The translations under genes were made by a program, and so were the position numbers. From contig OY811972.1 of assembly GCA_963681505.1 (NCBI GenBank), positions 10,744,775 to 10,808,774 on the forward strand: DNA of 64,000 nucleotides, written 5' to 3'. The notes beneath the pieces were generated by a model that was not told the DNA's origin, ran no database searches, and saw only the letters and a list, made by a program, of their open reading frames with translations. Positions within the stretch are counted from its first letter, which is position 1. The number at the start of each line of letters is the position of its first letter. Shown here piece by piece: positions 23,126 through 34,963 of the stretch. This DNA comes from Eunapius fragilis. Lineage: Eukaryota > Porifera > Demospongiae > Spongillida > Spongillidae.

Positions 23126-24726
23126 GATGCTAAAAGACCTAGTTTTGCACGGTGGAACACAAGTTACACTAATGAAACTGGAAGTTGGATAACAGAAGAA
23201 TCCAAAATATTCAATTCAACAAAACATATGTTCACAACAGAAATGGTGTTAAAAAACAAACTCATTAGAAGAAAATCCACTCTTTATCAGGGAAATTTTG
23301 CTATGTTCTTGGTGAGTTTAAGAGTAATTTGCCGACTAATTTGTCATATTCTTGTAACCAAAGAATCTCAATCCTGGTGATGAGAGATGTTTGGCTGCTG
23401 AGGTAATCACAACTATTGGAACAATCCTCTCAATCATTTCTGTGCTATTCTTCATTATAACTTACCTCTCCTCAAAGTAAGCACATCACAGATGTTCACA
23501 TGATATAAAATGCATGTATACATATATATTTAATTCTCTCCAGAACTCTACGCAGTTCTGAACATGGCCAATTGCTCATTAATTTATGCTGTGCACTGTT
23601 GTGCCTGTACATCGTGTTTGGGGTGTCTGGATATACAACATCTGTACCGGCCATATGTGGAATCAGTGCAGCGCTAGTTCACTACTTCATGCTGGTTTAC
23701 TTCATGTGGACATCATCTGAAGCAGTATTTCTGTACATTAAACTTGTGAAGGTCCTGGGAAATTCAATGCACAAGTTTTCACTAAAAGCTGGGCTAGTAT
23801 CATGGTGTGAGTCAAGTTGTATTGATTCATCGCGTGAAATATGCATCATCAATTTCTTTTTTGTTTCAGTGGTCCCCCTTGGCATAGTGATCATTTCAGT
23901 TGCAAGAGGCTATCGCTATTATTACAATAAAAATTAGTATGTTGCCATAATAATATACATGTTCATGACAGAATTTTTTCATTCCCATTTTTTGCGTTTA
24001 ATATGAACCTGATGCTCACTTTCTATCTACCATTCTTCCTTAGATTTGTTCTACCATTCTCTTGTATTTAAATTTTCAACTGGATTGTGTCTGCTGTGAT
24101 AATGGTCTCCATCTTGAAGCATTCATCTAAGTCTAGTAACACAGATGGTAAGACTGTCACAATGCGCAATGTTGTGATAGCTGCTGGCTTAGCACTGGTT
24201 CTAGGGCTTGGCTGGGGCTTTGGTATTGCAGCAAGCAGTCACAAAATCAGTGTCTTGGCTTGTGTATTTCAAGCTTTATTTAGTTTATTTGTGAGCAGTC
24301 AAGGCCTTCTCATTCTTATATTCCATGGTGTACGGAGCAAAGATGCAAAGGCTGTTTGGCGATCATGGTTTAGAAATCACAGGACGTTATACTCTGTTGC
24401 CACAAACACACTGCGGGATGGCGGCGTGGTGCAAAGATCAGGTCTTGCTACAACCTCACAGTCCACTCATTCTACTGACGAACCATCAATATCTCTAGAC
24501 AAAACGTCTGGATATCCCACTGCAACTGAAGAACTGATAGCAATTGATGCATCATTTGGCAAAAAAAGTTCCTGTCGATACAGCGGAAAAAGAACCACAA
24601 GCGATTCCCAGGAGATTCTTGTCGTTATCAATCATTAAGAAGAATGCACTCGCCGACGGAGTGGTGCCGCGGACTTTTAGGAGTGACAGTCAGTGTAGAG
24701 CTGTTTCTGGAACAGCAAAAACATAA
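23126..24726 (+). pseudogene. Adhesion GPCR 3'-half pseudogene
   Basis: Copies of the last five or six GPCR exons: 23126-23311, 23364-23476, 23544-23806, 23870-23936 and about 24045-24726. There is no extracellular part. Three lesions: (1) about 20 bp covering the acceptor AG and first codons of the last exon are missing (compare 7092-7111 with 24024); (2) the TM5 codon reads TAA in ATTTAAATT near 24067 where copy A has ATATATTTT; (3) a frameshift near 24570 changes the tail, the correct frame resuming as VVPRTFRSDSQCRAVSGTAK up to 24726. A poly(A)-like AATAAA is at 24778-24783. Confidence 0.9.
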
Positions 24727-24879
24727 AAGGCTTTTTACGCAATACCATGTATATGTATACATTCCCTAAGCTGTATTAATAAATCAAGGTTACTATACTA
24801 ACATATATCCCTAGGTACGCGCATGTTCATTTATATTTTCTATCAAGTGATGAAGTCATTCTATTAAAGACACGTGTTT

Positions 24880-25750
24880 AACACACAATGCAAACTATTA
24901 GATGTAATATGTGTGTGCCGTGTGTGTATGTGTGTGAGGCGTGTGTTTGTATGTAATTAATTCTGTTAAAGACACATTTAGCATACAATACAAACTATTA
25001 GATGTGTGTATGTGTGTGAGCCGTGTGTGTATGTGTGTGTATGTGTGTATATGTGCGTCTGTGACGCGTTTACGACAACTATCTAATACTATAATTTCCA
25101 TCGTACGTACGTACGTCCGCGTAACTCATTTATATACTCGGCCTAGCGCCTATTGGTTGCTGGGTATGTACGCGTACCTAGCTACCAATAGAAACGACCA
25201 CCTCCCACACAAAAGGCGGTCGCAATGACAGCTGGTTTCCACTTCACATTTAATATCTAAATTTTTTCAATATTTCTTGAATTCAAAGTGGGGGGAGGGG
25301 GGAACTGCATAAGTGCCGAAACAATAAATGCAACGCTATATTGTGGTTTACTCTCAAGTCTCATCGTACAGGCCGAGAACATGTAGTTACTACCTGAAAT
25401 TGCGCGGGCATGTTATAGAGGTTGCGTAGTAACCGTGTGTTAGAACAGGTGATAGATTATATATGCAACATTTAGTAAAACAGCCGGTAAAAAAAAAAAG
25501 AGGAGCTAGGAGGTAGACCAACTGTTCTTCTGGCAAATGAATAAAGAGACGGATAATCAGCCCGTGATTTTTCACGGGGACACGCTAGTCTTGTATAAAT
25601 TCTAAACGTCAAATAGGAGTTTACTAAGTCTAAGTTATCAAACACATTTTCGTCAGTGCTAACAGTGCAATTGACAACGAAGGATCATAAGCTATTTCTT
25701 TGGGGTCTTGCGATGCACACAATGATGACAACCAATGGTTGAAACTGTTA
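24880..25750. other. GT-rich simple repeat, then unassigned DNA
   Basis: Simple GT/GTAT-rich sequence at about 24905-25070 matches 7987-8145. From about 25083 to 25715 the sequence is absent from copy A. It has no recognised gene; it includes TACGTACGTACGTAC at 25104 and an A run at 25489. The match to copy A resumes at about 25715 (ACCAATGGTTGAAACTG). Confidence 0.5.
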
Positions 25751-25757
25751 TCCAATG

Positions 25758-28700
25758 TGACTCTGATATTTTTTTAATTAGTACTATAATCCTTGGCTCC
25801 TTCCTCCCAGTGTGGGTCACAATCTCCAACTTGTTGCAAGTGCTACACCTCAGGTGCCCGTTGCACATCTTGTAAGTGTTGTCGAGAGGGGCACCCGTGT
25901 GTGAACTGTTACCCGGGGAGAAGTGGGAAATGTGCTAACGTTGTTCTCTCAAGCACTGTCATCCTACCTGCATCTACACCACAATTAGAGACAGTTCTCC
26001 AACCCAATAGCTTGAATTCTCTTTCCAACAATCAGGGACAAGATTTACAGCCATCTATGTCTTGGACACCCTCGCCTCAGAGTCCACCGTTTCTCACAGA
26101 AGAACAGGATTACAATGTCACTAGGCCACTCTCTCTCAACACCCCCTCTAACTTTGCAATGACTCCACATGCACCTTTTCCATCATCGTTTGCTCCACTA
26201 CCATGCCTTAGCAATGGCCATTCCAGTCTGGACTCTTCTATTTTAGAATTCACAGCTAATGATCCACTGCCAACACAGTCACATGTATGTGATGTACCAC
26301 AGGAGCAGAGTGAAGTCCCGTCCTCTAGCCAGCACCCCCATAAGAAATCCTGTCCAGTCCAAGGCTGCCAACAACTCATTGCTCCCACCATGTGGCGTCA
26401 ACATATGACCTTACATTGCTCAAGGTTTCTTCTCTGGTGCAGTACCTGGCTCTTGGCTTCAAGAACAAGATCTTTTCATTTGTCCCAATTGTCAGCAGCT
26501 GGTGGCTAACTCACGCCATTCTTCTCATCTTCGCAAATGCACACATGCCACTGCTGCACCTCCTAGTCTGTCCCCTCTCAGTGTCCAAGAAGCCGATCCT
26601 TCTCTTTTCCTCCTCCCCACATTTGAATCTGTGTGTAAACTACCAGGCCGTACAGTTCGGCACATCCCTTTGAAGGACAGACTTGCATTTGCTCTTGTTT
26701 TGTCTTCTGCCTTGAGGTCTGCTGTGCATGATAACTCTGAGGATGCTTGGCTGAAGCTGTTAATGCTGCCTAAATGTGTTCTTCTTGCTCCAAAGCGTGC
26801 AGGCAGACATCACAAGCCGGTGTCTATCAGTCGTCTATGCGCCCAATGGTCCAAAGGTGAGTTTAGTGCACTATGGAATAGAGCATCCAATCATTCCCCT
26901 GGCCCCATGCGTCCTACCTCTAACCACAAATCTTCAAGTGTCCAGACAGCAGTTTCTCTTGCTAGGGAGGGACTCTTATCTAAGGCCTGTCAGACTCTAA
27001 CTTCTTCGGGCCTGGCCCCCGACAACAACACCACATGGAATCTATTGGTCTCAAAGCATCCCAAAGGAACCCCTCTCACTCCTCCCACAGCACCTCTCTT
27101 AGCTGCCCCTTACCTTCCCCCAGACTTCAACATCATGGCTGTATTGCACTCCTTTCCAAAGGATACAGCGTGTGGCCCCTCAGGTCTCCGCATACAGCAT
27201 CTGATAGAAGCAGCAGAGGTTCCCCTTCAGTTCCCGATCTGTGCTGTACTTAGGGATGTGGTTAATTTGCTTATCTCGGGCAAGGTTCCTGTACAAGTGG
27301 CTAGGTTCCTTGCAGGGGGTAACCTGGTGGCGCTGGAGAAGAACAAACCCAACTGCCCCCCCGACATCCGGCCTATTGCAGTTGGAGAGGCTATTCGGCG
27401 TCTGGTTGGGAAATGCCTATGCTCCATGACTAAGGCAAAGGCCCATGATTTCCTCGCTCCTTTTCAACTTGGGGTAGCTTGTCAAGGGGGTGCAGAAAAG
27501 ATTATTCATGGCCTCAGAAGCTGTACGGACGAACATTGGCAGGAGGATGATTTTGCAGTATTAAAGATCGATTTGCTCAATGCATTTAATCTGGTATCAA
27601 GGCAGGCCGTCCTTAATGCTTGTGCCCTTCACATCCCAGAGCTGCTCCCATGGTCTCAATGGTGCTATGGGCAACATCCCGCTTTGTGGCACTCTTTGGG
27701 TTCTATTTCTTCAGAAACAGGTGTACAACAAGGCGATCCCCTAGGTCCCCTTCTTTTTTGTCTTGTATTGCAACAGATTATATCAGCAATTGCGGAGGAT
27801 GTTGACTGTGAATCGCTATTGTTTCACCACTGGTATATTGATGATGGTGTTGTCGCAGGGCCCGTTGCAGCCATTGCTCGTGTTCTCGCCATTATCCAAG
27901 AACGCGGACCACCACTCGGCCTCAATATCAACATCGCCAAATGTGAGTTGTTCAGTTTGAGGGATCTAAGTTCTTTCCCAGAGGAGATGAGGCGATCGAA
28001 TGTGCCACACTTTGATATCCTGGGGGCTCCCATAGGGGATTTAGTGTTCTGTGCAAAATTTGTAGCGCAGAAACAGTCGGAGGCTTCCAAGTTGCTAAAG
28101 GAGTTAGAAGCTGTGGGTTCTATCGACCCCCAGGTGGCCCTACTTCTTCTCAGGCAATGTGGGAGCTATTGCAGACTAGTTCACTTAGCTAGGAACACTC
28201 CACCTCTCCTAGTTAAGGAGGCCTTTGCCTTGTTTGATGATGGCGTGCAGCGATGCTTTTCGGAATGCACTGCAGTGGATGCTTCTGCTGCCACCTGGCA
28301 ACAGGCACAACTTAGCTTGAACAGAGGGGGTTTAGGGCTTCGGAGCTTAAGTTTCCACTCTCCTTCAGCTTACATTGCATCATTTTTGTCCTCAGGCCTT
28401 TCTCCATCATCATGTAGGTATATATCCTCGTCATTGCACCTTTACAACAGTCTAGTGGACCCCCAAGATTCTCTCACCCCTGAGTCTGTAGGTGATTCTC
28501 CTCTTTCACAGAAGGTTCTGTCTTCCAAGATAGAAGACCAACAATTCAATAATCTTTTTCACAATGCATCTGTGACTGACAGGGCTCGTCTTTTGTCCAT
28601 TTCTTCACCTCATGCCTCTGCTTGGCTGTCAGTCACTCCCTCCCCACGACTCAACCTCCACTTGGAGCCTGCTGAGTTTCAAGTGGCACTTAAGTGGTGG

Positions 28701-29373
28701 ATGGGTATTCCAGTGGTCCAAGGCCAAATTTGCCCTCACTGTCCTTCCTGTGTGTTAGATGACTTTGGCCATCATTCTCTCACTTGCAAACATGGAGGGG
28801 ATGTGGTTTCGCGACACAATAAGCTCAGGGATGTGTTTTATGACTTCTGCCAACGTGCTTGCTTGGGTCCACATCTGGAAATGGGTTGTGGGGCGGGATC
28901 CGATTCTCAATCCCGCCCAGCAGATGTTCTTGTTCCTAACTGGGACCTTGGCAAGCCGGCTGCCTTTGACTTGTCCGTCACGTCTACGCTACAATCAAGT
29001 ATTCTGCTAGAAGCGAGCGTGACGGCTGGTTCGGCAGCCCTGTTGGCTGAGAACAGGAAACACAACAGCAGCGACAAAAAGTGTGATGAACTGGGGTGGG
29101 CTTGTATCCCACTTGTTTTTGAGACCTACGGGTGTTGGGGGGCTGAAGCAGTGGCAGCATTTTCAAAGCTTGCAGGTCGTCTCTCTATCAGAAATAACGA
29201 ACTGAAGTCCAAGACCATTTTTAGCCTGTACAGCCGCCTAGGGTTGTCATTAGTAAGGGCGAACTGCAGAGCTATCCTATCTAGGTTAACATGACTGTTA
29301 AAGGACTTATTTTAGTGTATATAATAATAAATGTGTATTTATTCCTTTTTATTCCCTATATACTATACATATA
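25758..29373 (+). mobile_element. Non-LTR retrotransposon (LINE), nearly complete, flanked by CCAATG duplication
   Basis: Insertion limits come from comparing copy B with the uninterrupted copy A: CCAATG occurs once at 8201-8206, but at both 25752-25757 and 29374-29379 here. The element is about 3.6 kb with one long protein frame and a short 3' UTR (29295-29373) that has no poly(A) tail. It is young enough to keep most of its coding capacity. Confidence 0.85.
25793..29294 (+). pseudogene. LINE protein: zinc fingers, reverse transcriptase, endonuclease-like C-terminus; one frameshift
   Basis: Copies the element RNA into DNA at the target site. Order of parts: Cys-rich block (CCKCYTSGARCTSCKCC) at 25830-25930; C2H2-like finger CPVQGCQQL..H..HC near 26350-26420; second finger CPNCQQLVANSRHSSHLRKC at 26485-26545; reverse transcriptase with motif A LKIDLLNAFN (27561), motif B GVQQGDPLGP (27720) and motif C YIDD (27834); Cys-His knuckle with RHN (28730-28830); then RPADVLVPNW..AAFDLSVTS (28915-28985), resembling the restriction-like endonuclease of R2/NeSL-type LINEs. 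One base is missing near 26420, splitting the frame (25793-26509 and about 26430-29294). The likely start codon is TTG at 25793, just after an in-frame stop. It was probably active recently but is now broken. Confidence 0.8.
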
Positions 29374-30333
29374 CCAATGCAAGCAACAGTCGTTGTGATT
29401 TTCATCACAGTCACAATTTCATTTGAGGAATCATTAGCATTGCTCATATCCAAATGAGCAAAACGTAATAACATGTATTCTTCACCATGAATATTACCAA
29501 TGCAACTCAGATTGCTCCAATAATTTTTTTTTACTTTTGTATGCGAAGCTAAGACATCACAAAAGAATATTACGTATACCATTCAATACTTATTTACTTG
29601 CAGACATTGAACAATAACTTTGCGCCTTTCAATATTGATTTCCAACGCATGCATGTTAGAACCTTGGTGTTGAACAGTCTCCGTAATGTTTGTTGCTGCA
29701 CCTCCTGCCCCCTTGACAATGAGTACGGCATTCTAGTAAATTTTTCATGCAATGGGCACCGGAGATTTGTACATCTATAAGCGCGATAATTGCACTTAAT
29801 TGCTTACTGTCCACGAGGCTTGCATTTTAGCTGCATCTCATAAATTGATCTATTCGAAGCACACGCAGGGTTACATAGTCCCATAGCAAGTCATTGTGCC
29901 GTACCGTTTAATTAACCCGTTAGTAAGCCATTGCCAGACAGGCGGGAAGGGCACCTACACCGATTTCCGATGGATTTCTGTACATGAAAGAAACTAATCG
30001 CGACTAAGAAAAACAGAATTAGTTATTTCGACCGAAGGAAATTCTGATATCGGTTAACCTGAATATTACTAAATGCATAGTTGGTAATCGCGATTAACCT
30101 AAAATAAATCTGAATCGGTTACACACCCTATTTTGTTGATGGTAGTTGTTCATTCTTTTCTCTTTCAGTTCATCATGAAATATCTCTACCTCTCTCCTGG
30201 TTTTCCTTTTTAAGTGAATGTCCGCTTGTTTATGGTGTTCTTATCTTCCTGTGCACCTAGGGCTTTCTCAATCTTTGTGAGTCTCAACTGATGGAAGCTA
30301 TAATTGCAATTAAACTCAGTGAATACGTGTGTA

Positions 30334-31134
30334 AGGGTGTTTGCGAAAGAACGCAACGCTTTAAAACCCCTATAACTCAGGATTGGAATTAATTAACCGC
30401 TTAATTTTTGTTGCAGTAGTTAGGCAAATGCCAATTAGATTGTAAGCGGTTAAGTAACTGTATCAAATCCCTCATAAATCAAAATATTCAAAGCCCTCTA
30501 TTAACAAAGTTATTAAAAGATTGTTGTTTGCGATAGTTGATTTTAATAACTACTAATAAGTAACACACAATCTGGATATGCGGTGGAACAGTACTGATTT
30601 CAAGTTCCTAGGTTTAATAGTGAGTTATTCACATTTAAGACCATCATTTGCTTTAAAGTTATTAAGGTTGAAGCTGTTATGTGGTAAATATTTTTAATAA
30701 CCATCATAAATTATTCCAGTATAAAATGAAGTACAAAACACTACTTGATTTGGTAATGGATTATTTAATGGTGCGTTATTAAAACTCAAAGTAAATAAAA
30801 ACGTAGTGGTGATATTGCTTTTTCAAGTTTGATTTGTTGTTTTGGATATTAACTAGTAAAACGCCAATCAAATTTCATACTTTTTAAAATTCTCATCCAT
30901 TCTATTTTGCAGTTTATAAATAACGTAAAAGTTGTCGTACATTGTTTTGTCAGTTTAGTTCATTGCAAGCTATTTGATTTTATCTTTTGAACGGCTAAAG
31001 ATAAACGAATTGTAACAATGCGGTTCGTATTTGACTAAACGTGGTTATTGTACGTTCATAAATTCATTTAGATTGACAATCCTATTAATGAATTATATTC
31101 ATTTTAAAGCGTTGCGCTCTTTTGCAAAGACCCT
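30334..31134. mobile_element. 801-bp inverted-repeat DNA element without transposase
   Basis: 33-bp terminal inverted repeats: AGGGTGTTTGCGAAAGAACG.. at 30334 and the complement of AGGGTCTTTGCAAAAGAGCG.. ending at 31134, both continuing CAACGCTTTAAAA. Copy A of the duplication lacks it (empty site near 9335), and TA-rich flanks suggest a TA target. The interior is AT-rich with no open frame of note, and carries repeated TTATTAAA/TTTAATAA-like runs. Confidence 0.85.
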
Positions 31135-31219
31135 ATATGCATAGTATCAAGAGCGGACGTACGAAGGGGGCGTGGCAAAAAATGGGGGGGGGGGGGGGTC
31201 AATGGTTTATCACAGTATA

Positions 31220-31560
31220 CATACACACGTTAATCCGTTATACATCTATTCATACTGAATCTATCCGCGACCATGCATATGCTGCGCAATCATTTTCTTT
31301 TCGATGTGCCAGGAAGATGTATTCATGACAATGAATACCTCCTAGCACATCGCGTATCCAGGGACAATCGAGTAATTGATATTGCAAGTTCCGAGATTCG
31401 AAGCGGTTTCTGTAGTAGCGTTGGTTACCATGCACGTTATACATTACTGATCAGTTTTATGATGATTTATGAAGATTCGTCAAGCGGTAATTGAATAAGG
31501 GATGAAGTATCGAATTACACATTCCGAGGTTTCGGAATGCGTAATGTTCGAGACTATATT
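31220..31560 (+). repeat. Dispersed repeat family R, copy 2
   Basis: Aligns with 9535-9645 plus 12095-12240 and with 35890-36180 (GACCATGCATATGCTGCGCA, ACCTCCTAGCACATCGCGTA, TACTGATCAGTTTTATGATG). It follows a poly(G) run at 31184-31198. Confidence 0.65.
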
Positions 31561-31632
31561 TAACATATGCCCGCATATCGCATTGCTAAGGAGATAAATA
31601 GTGCTTTGCTCAGTGGCAATATTAATGTCAGC

Positions 31633-34068
31633 CACTGTGCAAAAAATAGGATATACGCTATTGTATATTTTGCGTATATTTCGAGTATACGCATGAATAT
31701 ACGCGTGCGTATACGCGAAATATCCCACTGGTATATTTTGCGTATAGAACCAATTTCGCACTGCGTATATTTCGAGTATCCTCAAATGTATCACGTGCGC
31801 TTATGGAGGATTCTCTAATTAATGTCTCCGGATACTACACTGTACCTACGTTGACCGTATACTGTATTGGGTACGCCACCCGATTATGTTCGTTGTATAC
31901 TGGCTTGATTAGTATTAAAATTATTATCAATATTAAATAAAGCAATACAATCAATAGACAACGTTCAAGCTCTCCAGCCATCCAGGAAGGAGATACTCCA
32001 GTAGTGGCCCTCCAACCCGCCGTTGCCACGAGTTGCTCAGAAATCCATTGCAACCTCTTCTAACGAAACGCGCGGCAGTAGTTGAGCGTAGGCTTCAAAC
32101 TGCTTCCCTGTACTGTCACCATAGTCCATATAGCTACAGCAAAATAGAGCATCCATACGATACAAATGCAAACAGAGGCCTACACTGACGGCGGGATTGC
32201 TTGACAAGCTCAGCTGAATCTGAAGTTTCCTTGTCTAGCTGCAGGGAATATACAGGGTTAAAACAAACGAAGCCATTACCTTATACTCCAAAGCAATCCG
32301 CTACTTCTCTATCTCCGCTCTTCGTATAATTTGTCAATTCTGACAACTGACACTGATAAACAGCAAGTGTGAATGAAAACGCAATCTCTTACCCGCTCTG
32401 CCTTTGCTAGTTTTTATGACGTCTCTAAATTTGACTCGAGAAAAAAAAGGTGATGATTACTTACCACCGGTTGGGGTACTATCCACCTGTTACGGGAAAT
32501 CATAATGGTGAGAGAATGAGATACCTGATCGCGACACAATGCAGTTACGTTCTCAAGATTCGAAACGATCTTAGAGATTGAAGCCAACCACGCGCGCTCT
32601 CAGCAAAGGGGGCATTGTACAATCTGTCGGATGAAGAGCCGCCAATTAGCCAATGCATTTTGCAACCAACCAACACCAACACCAACAGTTTCTCATCTCG
32701 ACGAATAGAACGTCGAACGGTAATTTTTCCGCTCAAGCCACGTTGTGCTTGGCTCCAATTGAAATTACTAACTGAATTTTGTTTTAATAAATGGGTGCTG
32801 TGTATAAATGGAGCATTATGGATATCCAGTAAGAGTGAAATAGAAAGAGAGGGGTTGGAAAGAGAGGGGGAGGGGGGGGGGGGGGGGGGAGGAAGATATG
32901 GTCATATCACAGAAAGTGACCGAAAATCTATGATGCCACACAACTGATGACATATTCTAATTACACACACACCAATTAAGTTTGTGTACCTGAGACAGCA
33001 TGAAAAGCTTAAGGACATACTGTCCTCAAGGTCTGGTGGTGATTACGTGCAAGTGTGCAATACATTAAATTGTACAACTCACCTTTCAAGTGCCACACCC
33101 ACTAAAGTCACGTGATTCCAATGACCCCATCAAGGTTGTAAGGTCTCAAAGCATGAAATGCTTTAGGGACATACTGTCCTCAACGTCTGGTGGTGATTAC
33201 GTGCCAGTGTACAATAAATTAAATTGTACAACTCACCTATCAAGTGCCAAGACCACAAGGTGTCACTGCTATTTCACTGCTATTTCAGTGGTGATCATAC
33301 ATTTGGCCTATTTGTCAGGAACCATATCAGCTAACCTCTGCAACTCTAGGTCCTTCTCACTGGGGATCTTGACCATTCTCCTGCTCCTTTACACACTTTA
33401 AAACAATGGCTGATATAAATGATGAGCTGCAAATATATGGTTGCATGGGCGGCCAATTCATCACCCTGCTGGGCTACCTGGTTTCAAAGATTGATCCCGG
33501 TCAAACATGGCCTCCCATGCTTCCTACCATCCTGTAGACACATTGACCCACTGGTATACAGCATACAATTACGCATTCGTTAACTTAGCTAGTGTTGCCT
33601 AAAGTACCCACTGGTCAACATCGCACTGCATAACACACGTGACGCATGCGATAACACATAACCCTGGCATACTCACCCCCATTCCTGTCCTCCTCACTTA
33701 TCTTACCCACCTGTTAAGCCATGCCATGCATCATTAATATCTTACATACGTACCGACGCTTATAGTTCAAGTGGTAAACGTCCATAATGCTCTACGTTCG
33801 AATTCACATAGCAGGCATACTGCGGTTCAAATTATTCATATCAAAGTTATACATGTAAGTTATTTAGATTTGAATGCATTGCATAATTCATTGCGGTGTG
33901 CGTATACGTGATATTTCGAGAATACGCACAATGAATAATTGTCACCTAGGGATTCTTGAAATATACCAGGTGGATATTCGAAATATACACTACCCTTGGT
34001 ATAATGATGGTATACGCGAAATATACGCAAAAATATACGCTAGCGTATACTAGGTTTTTTGCACAGTG
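31633..34068. mobile_element. CACTA-like (EnSpm-type) DNA element, non-autonomous, 2.4 kb
   Basis: It begins CACTGTGCAAAAAATAGGAT and ends with the near-complement GTTTTTTGCACAGTG. It is flanked by the 3-bp duplication AGC (31630-31632 and 34069-34071), as expected for the CACTA superfamily. Many short subterminal copies of GCGTATA and ATATTTCG lie in both orientations at 31650-31790 and 33895-34050, also typical. No transposase frame was recognised. A poly(G) tract lies at 32870-32889. Confidence 0.85.
32999..33260 (+). repeat. Direct repeat of about 105 bp inside the CACTA-like element
   Basis: 32999-33106 and 33153-33260 align (CATGAAA, GGACATACTGTCCTCAA, GTCTGGTGGTGATTACGTGC, AATTGTACAACTCACCT). 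About 47 bp separates them. No domain is recognised. Confidence 0.75.
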
Positions 34069-34139
34069 AGCGTTTAATTTTTTTTTTGTGTTTGACCAAC
34101 AAGATTGAGATCATACAATAGCTGTTCAAACAAATAATC

Positions 34140-34448
34140 GGCCCTGGGATGGAAGTATCACCACGCGTACGGTTGCCACCTTGCTATATACACCTAGCTT
34201 CCTTTCTGACGGTCAATTTCTCAATTTCGGTTCACAACGTAAATCGATCAGGGTTGACCCATGAAGATCTCAAAACACTAAACGAAGCATGATTAGTCCA
34301 TTGCAACTATGCAGTTGTGTGAAATGTATGTAGCCATCATGTTGTTCGAGGTCCGTGCATGCGCATGAATACAATGACACAAAGCAGTTGCTAGGTATAT
34401 TTCATTATGTAAAACGTATTCGAAGACATTCTAAGTTTTAAGTCCATA
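34140..34448. repeat. Block shared with 10230-10528
   Basis: Contains the repeat-R right end and the 5' flank of the small secreted-protein family (compare 37400-37520): AATGACACAAAGCAGTTGCT and CATCATGTTGTTCGAGGTCC. Exon 1 itself is missing. Confidence 0.6.
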
Positions 34449-34668
34449 CACAACTTCAGGATCTGATTATTTTTGTATTCCGGATGTAATGTCACCTATA
34501 GACATTACGATGAAGTCCGTTGTTGTCTCTAGCATTTAATTGGACCCCACAACGATATAATTATGTGGGGCCAACAGAAGCTAGAGACAACAAAGGACTT
34601 CTTCTAAAAATAAAATGTCTAGGTGACTTAACATTCCGGGTACAAAATAATCGGATCATGAAGTTGTC
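34449..34668. mobile_element. Short palindromic MITE, copy 2
   Basis: A 220-bp near-complete palindrome, ACAACTTCAGGATCTGATTA .. CGGATCATGAAGTTGTC, with TA on both sides (34447-34448 and 34669-34670). Its left TA is uninterrupted here but is the insertion site of the foldback element in the block at 10.5 kb. Confidence 0.8.
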
Positions 34669-34684
34669 TATTGCGTCCTATCTA

Positions 34685-34915
34685 TAGTATTTCGTATATT
34701 TGTGACATTCTGAAACGGCGAACAAAATGGTGTTAATTAATAATTTCACTACTTGCTGCAATATACGTACCAAATCAGCTCCCTTTGTAGAGATCTTTTA
34801 AGATAATGGCTCCACCCCTTCCCGAGCAATGTTACCACATACGTCTTAAAACGCTAATAATGCCTGAATGACTGCTGAAAAGTGGCGACACTTGAAACTG
34901 CGCGATCAGGCAGCA
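34685..34915 (-). pseudogene. Decayed copy of the small secreted-protein gene (delta)
   Basis: Exon 3 start (34688-34718), short intron and exon 2 (about 34790-34905) are recognisable on the minus strand but carry indels relative to 36832-37017. Closest to the relic at 11572-11820; both lack exon 1 and the rest of exon 3. Confidence 0.6.
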
Positions 34916-34963
34916 TGTTTAGATAAGAATGTTAAATTAATTTTGTTTTTTTTTCACAATAAA

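Larger units (their letters stand above)
23093..31310 (+). repeat. Segmental duplication, copy B, with later insertions
   Basis: Matches 6158-9640. Compared with copy A it carries extra DNA at about 25083-25715 (unknown), the LINE at 25758-29373 and the inverted-repeat element at 30334-31134. The GPCR exons are almost identical to copy A, so the duplication is recent, whereas the outer non-coding parts are more diverged. Confidence 0.85.

Noticed and set aside
24087-24638. Second functional GPCR gene
   Set aside because: The last exon has lost its acceptor and has an in-frame stop and a frameshift, and no ectodomain exons precede the copy.
24900-25080. CRISPR-like or regulatory array suggested by repeated GTGTGTGCCGTGTG units
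   Set aside because: It is GT-rich simple sequence with irregular spacing in a eukaryotic genome.
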